NCBI GenBank assembly: GCA_947247005.1
Contig: OX365962.1
Coordinates: forward strand, 4,251,201-4,315,200
Length of the DNA stretch: 64,000 nucleotides
Direction of reading: 5' to 3'
From: Spisula solida
Taxonomy: Eukaryota > Mollusca > Bivalvia > Venerida > Mactridae
The stretch's first letter is position 1, and every line of letters starts with the position of its first letter. The position numbers and the translations under genes were made by a program. This document shows, piece after piece, positions 12,994 to 22,639 of this stretch. The notes beneath the pieces were generated by a model that saw only the letters and a list, made by a program, of their open reading frames with translations, ran no database searches and was not told the origin of the DNA.

Positions 12994-13127
12994 TTACATT
13001 CTCAGTACAAGAATCACTACCACGACTATGGTTAAAATGGCGACCCCACATGAGCCCACGGCGACACCTATAATTATCTTGGTTGAACTGTCGTCGTCAT
13101 CATTGCTTTCGTCGCTTGTTGCAAAAT
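12994..13127 (-). CDS. Gene B exon 3: acidic stalk, transmembrane helix, stop
   Basis: 134 nt, acceptor TATTTTTAG (phase 1), stop TAA at 12994-12996. It encodes DFATSDESNDDDDSSTK, then about 25 hydrophobic residues (IIIGVAVGSC...VVVVILVL), then Arg-Met and stop. The stop falls right after the helix, so the cytoplasmic tail is essentially absent. Confidence 0.72.
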
Positions 13128-15869
13128 CTAAAAATAGAAATATTGGTATTTATATTAACTTAGAAAAACAGACATATTGCTAGCCAGACATCTATATCAA
13201 CTGAGAAAAAAGTATAAAAATAAATAAATTCAAATATGTATATTAACGGACCAAAACAAGAAATTATGCCATTTATTTCAACGGACAAAATAATATTATC
13301 GGCGATATTTAAGAAATATTCACAATAACTTCACATTAATTTCGTATCTGTTTTACAAATTGGTCTTCACAATCGGTAGATTACTCTAATATAAAATTTA
13401 ACTGAATATTAATTGACATACAGTAAATATTGTCGTCTACAAGGGCAGACTAAAAGTACATATACGTAGATTTATATCTAATCTTCCTCTAATTCTTGTT
13501 ATATAATATAACGTAATACGAATAGTTTCTTCTCGGTCTGGGACATATTGTTTTTACACTCGTGTAAAGCCCAACTATATCTCTAAAAACAATTTATTCC
13601 GATCATCCAGTAAATTCAAGGAACTATGATATTTTTCACAAATGACCAATAATTGACGACAGCGTGTTTACTTTATCTGTCGAAATAGTACGCCAAAACT
13701 CACATTTAAGTAAAATGTATGGATTACAAAATCCTAATTTTGTAAGACTTTTTTAGTGTCGATTCACTTTGACTATAAAGTTCCAAATCGTTTTTTTTGT
13801 TAACCAACCAACTGGAGGCTGTATTTCGTTTCTTCTATCGTTTGAGTTATTTCCACCTGTAGGACTAAACTTAAAGGTGCTCCCTCACAGATCGGGCCAA
13901 CATTTTTGTATGGCATATTTTGTTTTACCTAACCAACTAATTATGTAATAGAAAGTCACTGACGGTTGTTTTATGAAAGATTTATTGGAAATAAGCAATT
14001 GAAACCAGTCTTGATATCGCGCACTCGGTAGTGTTTCTGTTAAAAATAATGCAGACTTCAAACATGCTTTGTGAATTATGTAATTCGCCCGTGATCGAAC
14101 TGTTTCATCAACACACTGCTGTGTAAACATCAGTGAGGTATGCGGTTCGTTTTGCAATTCGTTTTTAACAAATGCAAACAAATTGCAGGCAATTCAAGTG
14201 AAAGTAGTGTTAATTCTATCTATTAGGGTATTAAAACCCTATATAATTTTGGATATTAAAATACTAAATAACTACAAAATGCCCATGTTTCACATTGGTA
14301 TCTTAAATGTTAGTGTTGTTGTTTATGGCATAATTTATTCAGGCAACTATACCAAAATTACACAAATGTTTGACAATTTTATTTTATTTTTGCAATACAC
14401 CAATACGGGAGGCAGCACCTTTAAGTGATCAAAATGTATAATTCTGCAGATATGTTACATATACCAGGTTATTGGTGTTTGATAATATGGCGTTAACGGT
14501 TTAATTGGGTGTTAACACTTTTGTTGGTGACTTACCTTGTGTACAGCCATCGCCGTCTTTGCCATTAGAACAATTATCTAAACATGTTCCAACAAGTCTA
14601 TGGCATCCAACTTTACAATTGCAATTCCTATTGCACATTTCCCCGAAATATCCGTGAACACAGTCGCTAACACAGGTGCCATTACGGAAACATACGGAAT
14701 TGAGACAGTTTTCTGGACAATCGTTGTCACATCCTTCGCCATAGTGTCCTCTTTGGCATGGTTCGGTGGCTTCACTAACTGACGCATTTGTTGTAATTGT
14801 TGTGTACACCTGTGCACACCATCCAGTGGACTTGTCACATGTGTTCAGTTGACATTTCCCATGGCATTCATGATGACAGTCGACTCCCCAGTACCCTTTC
14901 TTGCAGGACATACATTCGTTCGTGGCGTCACATGTGTCACATTTTTCAGGACATTCATCAGTGGTCTTGTCCTGTTCACCTTTGCTACAAACTCCCGTAT
15001 TTTTATCACACCGTTCATCTAAACAGTCAGAATCACACTGATGCTCACAAAGGGTACCATAATACCCGTCTCTGCATACCTCACACGTACCGTGCTTGCA
15101 TGATGCACACTGTAGTGGACAATTGAAGTAACATTGATGTTTACGCAAATCATAAACTTCCTTACACACCGTGCATACTTGAGCACTGGAGCACGATAAA
15201 CACCCAGGCGGACATTCTATACACAAAATTGCTGAAAACATAGAAGAATTGTTTCGTCAGAACAATACTATACTACATGTACATGAACGGTCCTTACGAA
15301 TCCTTTTATTGATTTATTAAACAAATATTCTAAAAACGAATAAACTGAATCATGGAGAAACCAGTTAGGTAAGAAAATAATTGATGCCATTCTCATACAA
15401 TTAAAAGTCACACAGAATGGGTTGCAGCGCCTATAATTGCCACCAACAGCGCCTATAATCGCCACCAACAGCGCCTATAATCGCCACCAACAACGCCTAT
15501 AATCGCCACCAACAACGCCTATAATCGCCACCAACAGCGCCTATAATCGCCACCAACAGCGCCTATAATCGCCACCAACAGCGCCTATAATCGCCACCAA
15601 CAGCGCCTATAATCGCCACCAACACAAGAGACAGACACATAACGTACCACCTAAATCTCCCTATAAGGATATTTTATGTATACGCCTATATACTACCCCT
15701 CACAATGAATTACACTTACAATATGCTGAATGACGTGGTTGATCTTAAGTAAGAGGAAAGGGACTTAAAAGGGAGTATAGTAAACAATGTACGTGTATAC
15801 CGCGTGTATAAGAAAATTTGGCGTACCTTTTGTTGTGTAAAGCACAATTATTAGGAGTGCGTACTTCAT
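12994..15869 (-). CDS. Gene B: single-pass membrane protein with furin/EGF-like Cys-rich ectodomain, 3 coding exons, 290 aa
   Basis: Assembled from exons 15869-15827, 15231-14536 and 13127-12994; 873 nt, exactly 291 codons with stop, both introns phase 1. Residues 1-14 are a hydrophobic signal peptide. About 15-246 is a Cys-rich region: first a furin/growth-factor-receptor-like CxxC pattern, then EGF-like repeats of the MEGF10/scavenger receptor class F kind. About 248-263 is an acidic stalk. A transmembrane helix starts near IIIGVAVG and runs almost to the end, leaving only Arg-Met after it. Such ectodomains often bind modified ligands or apoptotic cells, but without a tail this protein cannot signal alone. 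An alternative last exon with a tail is possible. Intron 1 carries a 22-bp minisatellite; intron 2 carries a TTAA-flanked MITE. Confidence 0.77.
13567..14460 (+). repeat. Dispersed repeat copy interrupted by a TTAA-flanked MITE
   Basis: 13567-13872 and 14423-14460 together match the repeat at 9378-9725 and 11770-11870. The host text gggactaaac...aagtgatcaaaatg is continuous in the paralogues, so 13873-14422 is an insertion. Confidence 0.6.
13873..14422. mobile_element. Non-autonomous MITE with TTAA target duplication
   Basis: Flanked by TTAA on both sides. Ends are AGGTGCTCCCTC and, inverted, AGGTGCTGCCTC: 12 bp with one mismatch. TTAA duplication is the hallmark of piggyBac-type insertion. 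The empty site can be read from the paralogous repeats. It lies in intron 2 of gene B. No transposase is encoded. Confidence 0.65.
14536..15231 (-). CDS. Gene B exon 2: furin-like and EGF-like Cys-rich ectodomain
   Basis: 696 nt, phase 1-1, acceptor TGTTTTCAG, donor GGTAAG. It encodes 232 codons with dozens of Cys. CIECPPGCLSCSS and VCTVC begin a furin-like segment; later GYYGTLCEHQC, GYWGVDCHHEC, GHYGEGCDNDC and GYFGEMCNRNC are the G-[YH]-[YWF]-G-x-x-C signature of EGF repeats in MEGF/SREC proteins. NAS, NGT and NCS are possible N-glycosylation sites. All modules lie in one exon rather than one EGF per exon. Confidence 0.85.
15428..15626. repeat. 22-bp minisatellite, about 9 copies, in gene B intron 1
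   Basis: Unit cagcgcctataatcgccacc plus aa, with only one or two substitutions across copies. Confidence 0.95.
15827..15869 (-). CDS. Gene B exon 1: signal peptide
   Basis: ATG at 15869 begins MKYALLIIVLYTTK, then one base of a split codon and a GTACGC donor (phase 1). Lys after Met followed by a short hydrophobic run fits a signal peptide; joined to exon 2 it reads TTKAILCIEC. The in-frame sequence upstream remains open in the intergenic DNA, so an earlier start is possible but less signal-like. Confidence 0.68.
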
Positions 15870-16772
15870 TTCAATGTGTGGTATATCTGAAAATAATTTG
15901 TTGAAAAAAAAAAGTAATACACAAAACTTATATAAATATATTAGATGTGTGTGTGTATTAAATGCAATATTACAAGAGTACCAATTGCTTAGGTTAGAAT
16001 TGAATAAAAGAGTTGTGTACATATGTACAGTGCCATGCCATAAGTGAGTGAACTTATTTTAAAAAAAACAATCCTTTATTTTTGGCGAAGTTGTTAATTA
16101 AGGCATATTTTGACTTCGTTATGTTATTATTAATAATAATTACACGGATCAGATTATCTCCACAATGAAGGACTGTGTTTTTTTAAGAATATCTTTCACT
16201 GTTGACATGGTGCATATCAACGGGCGATTTGTCTAAATCTGGCCAAATTCTCAGCTAAAACAAATGTCAGTTTTCAATGCGTGACCAACCTCCGAATTTG
16301 TATTAGTTTATGATTCATTACAGTAAACACTTTTAAAGAGTTCCAACATCAAATTTATCTCCAACTTTTGTATAACAATATACCGCACTTGGGTTGTAGT
16401 AAAGTAATTAATAGAGAGGTTGCAATGCGAACATGTATACGTACACGTTGCAATTAGAATTGGCTTTCGAAACACAATGTGGGCGTGTAACATCACATGA
16501 CAGTTGTATCGTTTCATCGTGAATCGATAATGAGAGTTAACATAAACACAATGAGACCACGAGCGATGACATCATGGGTTCCCGTGCATACGCATACCTG
16601 TGTGACATAGTACACATAACTGGATGACGAAATACCCACAAAGAGTATTCACGTAGACGTACACATTTCACGTTGTCAAGGTCGCAACCTCTCTAATATG
16701 TCATTATTACGTTTTTACATCTCTGTTACACTGGTAATGAATTTCTGAGGAGTTTCTATTGTAATTACACGA

Positions 16773-16895
16773 CTGTCACGAGTGTAAATCACATAGACAT
16801 GCGTCACGAGTGTAAATCACATAGACATGCGTCACGAGTGTAAATCACATAGACATGCGTCACGAGTGTAAATCACATAGACATGCGTCACAAGT
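16773..16895. repeat. 28-bp minisatellite, about 4.4 copies
   Basis: Unit cacgagtgtaaatcacatag then acatgcgt. Copies are essentially identical, the last one diverged (cacaagtgta). Confidence 0.93.
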
Positions 16896-17365
16896 GTATG
16901 CCTAGTATGACAAAGATTGGAATCTGTCATTTTTATTTACTTACAAAAAACACTAGCGTACATACCTGTTTGAATATTCAGTAGTTTTCTTTAAAATCCG
17001 AACTATATATGTTCGCTTTAAATTAGTTTGACTGAGTAACTTTGAATGGTAAGTATAGTTAAATATTATTATTTATACGTCAGTTTCAGAGACAGAAGGT
17101 TTTTTCTAAGGAAGTTTAAGTAAAGAATGAATATTAAGTGACTTGACTTATCATGTATGTGTCATTTATTGTTAATCCAAATAGTAGCAGTATCAGTCAT
17201 GAGCACTTTCGGGTTCAATATAATGTATGCTACTGACCGGAACATAAACCTTGCTGAGAAAACATTATCGGTACTTGGTGGACAATGCTGACGGGAAGTT
17301 GGTACTTTAAATAGTTTCCACTTATTGCACGTAATGCTGTAACAACTTTAATTTAATATTCGTGC

Positions 17366-17418
17366 GGGATTTAATTTCGTGTATTTCATTGATGACCTCA
17401 ACCACGAAATTAAATCCC
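17366..17418. other. 16-bp perfect inverted repeat, 21-nt loop
   Basis: gggatttaatttcgtg and its exact reverse complement cacgaaattaaatccc. Could form a hairpin or be the core of a small palindromic MITE. Confidence 0.6.
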
Positions 17419-17604
17419 CCAATGAATAATTGTATCATTAAATATGTGAAGTTTACAGCGGCTGCCATTTTTGCTTTCAAGTTCAGTCAGGTATAAGACT
17501 GGAATTTGTGGAAAAAGTTCATTGCATATATCAACATTGTAATGAAATAATGATTATATATGTGTTATGTTTGAATGATTTCTGATAAGTGAACATAATG
17601 GTTT

Positions 17605-17757
17605 GGGTTGGTTTGGGTTGGTTTGGTTTGGTTTGGGTTGGGTTGGGTTGGGTTGGGTTGGGTTGAGTTTTTTTTTACCTGATTTAATTTGGTTGGTTGA
17701 TCTGATTTAATTTGGTTGGGTTGGGTTGGGTTGGGTTGGGTTGGGTTGGGGTTGGGG
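17605..17757 (+). repeat. TTGGG-rich tract (G-quadruplex-prone)
   Basis: Runs of ttggg repeated back to back at about 17630-17665 and 17715-17750, interrupted by a T tract. At least five GGG runs with 2-nt loops occur on the plus strand. Confidence 0.85.
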
Positions 17758-17992
17758 TCGGTCGGTCGGTCGGGTCGGTCGGTCGGTCGGTCGGTCGGTC
17801 GGTCGGTCGGTCGGTCGGTCGGTCGGTCGGTCGGTCGGTCGGTCGGTCGGTCGGTCGGTCGGTCGGTCGGTCGGTCGGTCGGTCGGTCGGTCGGTCGGTC
17901 GGTCGGTCGGTCGGTCGGTCGGTCGGTCGGTCGGTCGGTCGGTCGGTCGGTCGGTCGGTCGGTCGGTCGGTCGGTCGGTCGGTCGGTCGGTT
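17757..17992 (+). repeat. (GGTC)n microsatellite, about 59 copies
   Basis: An almost perfect tetranucleotide array, interrupted once at 17773. It puts one CpG every 4 bp for about 235 bp in otherwise CpG-poor DNA. The Gly/Arg/Ser/Val-rich ORFs over it are artefacts. Confidence 0.97.
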
Positions 17993-18011
17993 GGTTGACC
18001 TGATTTAATTT

Positions 18012-18600
18012 GGTTGGGTTGAGTTGAGTTTTTTAGTTGAGTTGAGTTGATTTTTTACTTGAGTTGAGTTTTTGAGTTGAGTTTTTGAGTCGAGTTGAGT
18101 TAAGTTTTTGAATTGAGTTGAGTTTTTGAGTTGAGTTGGGTTTTTGAGTTGAGTTATTGAGTTGAGTTGAGTTGAGTGAGTTTTTGAATTGAGTCGAGTT
18201 TTTTAATTGAGTTCAGTTTTTGAATTTAGTTGAGTTTTTTAGTTGAGTTGACTTGAGTGGAGTTGACTTGAGTGGAGTTGACTTGAGTGGAGTTTTTGAG
18301 TCGAGTTTTTGAGTTGAGTTGAGTTTTTGAGTAGAGATGAGTTTTTGCCATTGAGTTGAGTTTTAGAATTGATTTGAGTTTTTGAGTTGAGTTGACTGGA
18401 GTGGAGTTATTGAGTTGAGTTGAGTTTTTGAGTTGAGTTTTTGAGTTGAGTTGAGTTTTTGAGTTGGGTTGAGTTGAGTTTTGGGTCAAATTGAGTTGAG
18501 TTTTGAGTAGAGTTGAGTTGAGTTTTTGAGTAGAGTTGAGTTGAGCTTTTGAGTAAGTTGAGTTGAGTTAGTTGAGTTTTTGAGTTGAGTTGAGTCAGAG
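18012..18600 (+). repeat. Degenerate GAGTT-rich tract
   Basis: Mixtures of gagtt, gagtttttgagtt and gttgacttgagtgga. Strong strand asymmetry (G and T on the plus strand). Probably an aged continuation of the TTGGG block. Confidence 0.85.
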
Positions 18601-19117
18601 TTAAGTTGATTTGGTCGATTCAATTTGGTTGATAAGATTTAGTTGATTAGATTTGATTATAGTCCATAGCATTGGTCTACGACTGTTTTTGACACCCTCG
18701 CAGACTTTCAGGAATTTTGGTGCAAATTGGGAAAATGGTATTTTACCTCTGGGACCATAATTTCGAATTAACTTCTGAACAAACTTCTGAATAAACTTCG
18801 AATATTTAATTTCAATTTAACTTGTAATACTTTTTTTTATTTTTATCCGTTGACATGATTACAAAAACAATATATTAAAATTACGCAAATACATAAGTTT
18901 TTGTTAGCACATGGTCATTTCACGGAAATTAGACCAGAAGCCAAATTGACATTTCGTGGCTCTACCCCTTTATGTTATTTTTAAAGTTCCTTTGAGACCA
19001 CCCCTCGTTTTTAATCCGCTCATCCGCTCTCCATGTTCACATCGGTTGACGCATATACATCTCTAATAGCATGTTAATGTTTTACGTCGCGTATACGACA
19101 CTTATAGTGTGATTGAA

Positions 19118-19995
19118 TTAAAAAGATTAAGGGAAAACAGAAATATTTTAACTTAAGTTGGGCAATTTAGCTGCACATAATTTCCAAGAAAAGGCGAATA
19201 ACCCATGTTTGCTTTGTGATCATTGTAGCTGTTTACATGATGCTTCCAAACGATACATGTAAACATTGATACTCTTGATTGTACCTGTTTACATATAGCT
19301 TCCAAATGATACATGTAAACATTGATACTCTTGATTGTCCTGTTTACATATAGCTTCCAATTGATACATGTAAACATTGATACTCTTGATTAAAGCTGTT
19401 TACATATAGCTTCCAAACGATACATGTAAACATTGATACTCTTGATTGTCCTGTTTACATATAGCTTCCAAACGATACATGTAAACATTGATACTCTTGA
19501 TTGTCCTGTTTACATATAGCTTCCAAACGATACATGTAAACATTGATACTCTTGATTGTCCTGTTTACATATAGCTTCCAAACGATACATGTAAACATTG
19601 ATACTCTTGATTGTCCTGTTTACATATAGCTTCCAAACGATACATGTAAACATTGATACTCTTGATTGTACCTGTTTACATATAGCTTCCAAACGATACA
19701 TGTAAACATTGATACTCTTGATTGTCCTGTTTACATATAGCTTCCAAACGATACATGTAAACATTGATACTCTTGATTGTCCTGTTTACATATAGCTTCC
19801 AAACGATACATGTAAACATTGATACTCTCTTGATTGTCCTGTTTACATATAGCTTCCAAACGATACATGTAAACATTGATACTCTCTTGATTGTCCTGTT
19901 TACATATAGCTTCCAAACGATACATGTAAACATTGATACTCTCTTGATTGTACCTGTTTAGGTGATATACATGTGATACTTTGTGAATACCACAA
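19118..19995. mobile_element. MITE copy enlarged by an internal 55-bp minisatellite
   Basis: Its left part (acttaagtt, gagctg-like, aataacccatgtttgctttgtgatca) and right part (ctttgtgaataccac) match the compact MITE at 25650-25903. The 55-bp array replaces the middle. Confidence 0.6.
19222..19960. repeat. 55-58 bp minisatellite, about 13 copies, with paired forkhead-type motifs
   Basis: Each unit contains ctgtttacatatagcttcc, then aaacgatacatgtaaacatt, then gatactcttgattgtc. tgtttacat and atgtaaaca are an exact 9-bp inverted repeat; both contain the forkhead core TGTTTAC/GTAAACA. Spacing varies slightly (gtcc vs gtacc; ctct vs ctctct). Confidence 0.92.
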
Positions 19996-20027
19996 CATAC
20001 ATACTAACATCATCCTCACCTCCAGTG

Positions 20028-20425
20028 CATGATTCTAACACAACCAGTGCATGATTCTAACACAACCAGTGCATGATTCTAACACAACCAGTGCATGATT
20101 CTAACACAACCAGTGCATGATTCTAACACAACCAGTGCATGATTCTAACACAACCAGTGCATGATTCTAACACAACCAGTGCATGATTCTAACACAACCA
20201 GTGCATGATTCTAACACAACCAGTGCATGATTCTAACACAACCAGTGCATGATTCTAACACAACCAGTGCATGATTCTAACACAACCAGTGCATGATTCT
20301 AACACAACCAGTGCATGATTCTAACACAACCAGTGCATGATTCTAACACAACCAGTGCATGATTCTAACACAACCAGTGCATGATTCTAACACAACCAGT
20401 GCATGATTTTAACACAACCAGTGCC
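20028..20425. repeat. 22-bp minisatellite, about 18 copies
   Basis: Unit ccagtgcatgattctaacac plus aa. Almost perfect; only the last copies carry substitutions, indicating recent expansion. Confidence 0.96.
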
Positions 20426-20617
20426 TTCAGATATATACACTCATTATAAGTACACCAACACAGTAAATAGCGATATATGCAAATAGTGTATATCATTTTC
20501 CTCTAGCTTGAAATAGTACACAATATAGAACTACAAAATGTATGATATCATATTTATTATCTTTAAACATCTTAGGATCTGTAAGTAGATGTTGGGTTTA
20601 TTAGTTAGCACATGCAT

Positions 20618-20905
20618 GTCGATCGGTCGGTTGGTATACTAAATGTTTTTGCCGATCAATGACTCCAGGACGATCGGACCTACAACCCAAAAACTTTACA
20701 TGGAGGTTGTTCATTATCAGTAGATGACCCCTATTGATTTTGAGGTCGCTATGGTTCAAAGGTCAAAATTACCGTGACGATTTCTGATCCACAACGTAGG
20801 AACGGTTGGTATTAAGATCTTAAAACGTCACAGACAGGTTGCTGATCATTTGCAAAAGTCTTTTACAAATTTGTAGGTCAATAGGTCAAAGGTCAAGGTC
20901 GGGAT
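20618..20905 (+). repeat. Dispersed repeat with AGGTCA half-sites
   Basis: Contains gatcggtcgg, catggaggttgttcatta, gacccctattgattttgagg and taggtcaataggtcaaaggtca. An inverted related copy lies at 27945-28165. Confidence 0.55.
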
Positions 20906-21417
20906 GGCCTTAAGTGTACATGACTATTCGGTTGTCATGAGACATGCATGTTTTACAAACATCTCTTGTTCTTTCTGTAATCGGATTTATGTAGGTTTTG
21001 GTATTGCTGGACAATTTGTAGTCAACATTTCAAGATATTCTACAATAAACATTGTTGTGCACGTGCATTTTTCTGAATTTGGAGTGTTCACGGTTCACTG
21101 CTTACACCAAGCCAAATACACATATCCAATTGTCGGATATTGTCGTAATACTACTCGCATGAACACATGCAAAATATAAACAAGCCATAATGTATAATAA
21201 AAATGATACAAGCCTTACAAGTTGGTATACTTATAACTTTAATGAGTGTACACATAGATGACGTCACGGTATTCACGAACTGCCAATAAAACACAGTTAC
21301 GGCTGAATAACTTCAAACTGCTAATAAGCAATCCGAGGAAGACAATAGTGCAGCGGATAATGTAAATAACGACAAATTTATGCGGAATATTGGCTATATT
21401 AGAATCGAAGTAATGAA

Positions 21418-21570
21418 TATGTACCTGTGTTTTTATGTAGAATAAAGCACAGTCACTTGTTCGGATGCGTACATTAAATCACTCGGGCTATACACTCATG
21501 ATTTTTAAGTACTACGCATCCGAACTCGTGACTCTGCTTTCTTCTACGATACAACGCAGGTACATTTTAT
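21418..21570. mobile_element. Palindromic MITE, about 150 bp
   Basis: Ends gtacctg-t-gt and ac-g-caggtac; inner arms agcacagtcacttgttcgga and tccgaactcgtgactctgct are near reverse complements. The whole unit could fold as a hairpin. Confidence 0.55.
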
Positions 21571-21787
21571 TCATTATTTTTTAATTATACAATGTCCTAA
21601 AGGGGTCGTACAATAAATCAAGTCGTGCCTGCTCAGTTCTTTAAATGTCGGTTTATAATACGCATCGTGCGTATTTATTAAGTGGTCCCCTTGTGAAGAC
21701 ATAAACCTGAATTAATTAGAAATCAGCTTATATGTTTATACTACAGTAATATTTCATTCATTGTGTAGCACGTGGTCTTACATTACG

Positions 21788-21938
21788 GCTTTTCGACTGG
21801 GCTGTTTCGTGAAACAAGTTTTAGCCTGGTTCCCGTCCCCACAATTACAGCACTACTACAGTAATACAACTGTAAAGTAAGAACGGGGACCAGACTGTAA
21901 TCTGCTCCACGAAACAGCCCAGTCAAAAAGGCTTATTA
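21788..21938. mobile_element. Foldback MITE, copy 1
   Basis: Arms gcttttcgactgggctgttt / aaacagcccagtcaaaaagg, continuing as cgtga...tggtcccgt-like / gggaccag. A second copy lies at 25131-25272. Confidence 0.65.
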
Positions 21939-22253
21939 ACTACTTTACACAATCACGAAATTCACGTGCTGTGCAATCCGTAATGTTTACAAACTGTCGA
22001 CCCCCATGCATTTATAAATTGTCCATATCTATAACCTATTTCAGAATATAATAGACGTATCCTTTAAACTAGTAGAGAATTTACCCCCTTCCTTCCTCCT
22101 TCACATGTATAAAGAAAAATCCTAAACTATATAACTGTTCTTCACACCATGTCATGCTTTGTAATATTGTATTATGTATTGTAGTGTATTGTGTTGCTGT
22201 AGCAACGAGAGGTAATAAAGTTATGTTCTGTGCTGATAATACATTTTACGAGG

Positions 22254-22259
22254 TTTATT
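22254..22259 (-). promoter_or_regulatory. Candidate polyadenylation signal for gene A
   Basis: AATAAA on the minus strand about 197 nt after the gene A stop codon. It is the first good match seen downstream. The position is reasonable for a 3' UTR, but AATAAA is frequent in AT-rich DNA. Confidence 0.35.
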
Positions 22260-22455
22260 TTAATAAATTCGTATATTTGTATAACAGGGGTATAACAGGG
22301 GTATAACAGGGGTAGTAACATAAAACACAACATTCAGAATGTAGAAATGTTTAATAATGTGTGTACATACCGTTTTATAATTTCAAATAAAATTGACAAT
22401 ATACCTGTTGCATTACAAAATAATGCAAATATTTCGGATAAGCAACATTAGGATA

Positions 22456-22639
22456 TCACAAATTCTTATACAGCGAACTGTCCGAAGGTTTAATGTCGGT
22501 ATTACATCTGTCATGTATGCAGCAAAATGTACAATTGAAGTTTAGCGTAACAAAGTTATTTTCGTCGAATAGTCTGCATTTGTCTTTGTCGGACGTTCCT
22601 ATGAACCAATCCTGATAACACGTGTTAATGTCACCACAG
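22456..22639 (-). CDS. Gene A exon 12: C-terminal half of the Ly6/uPAR-like domain and stop
   Basis: 184 nt, acceptor TTTTACAG (phase 2), ending in TGA at 22456-22458. It encodes CGDINTCYQDWF, KCRLF and the terminal NCTFCCIHDRCN, the Cys cluster that closes Ly6/uPAR-like folds. After it come only polar residues (SDSSLYKNL), with no hydrophobic tail for a membrane or GPI anchor, so secretion is likely. Confidence 0.75.

Noticed and set aside
13885..14181. 98-codon minus-strand ORF between gene B exons 2 and 3
   Set aside because: It lies inside the TTAA-flanked MITE and has no domain; not an exon.
17605..17757. Telomeric repeat
   Set aside because: The unit is TTGGG, not TTAGGG, and it grades into GGTC and GAGTT repeats in an internal position.
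20028..20425. CRISPR-like look of the 22-bp array
   Set aside because: Repeats are contiguous without unique spacers and the DNA is animal.
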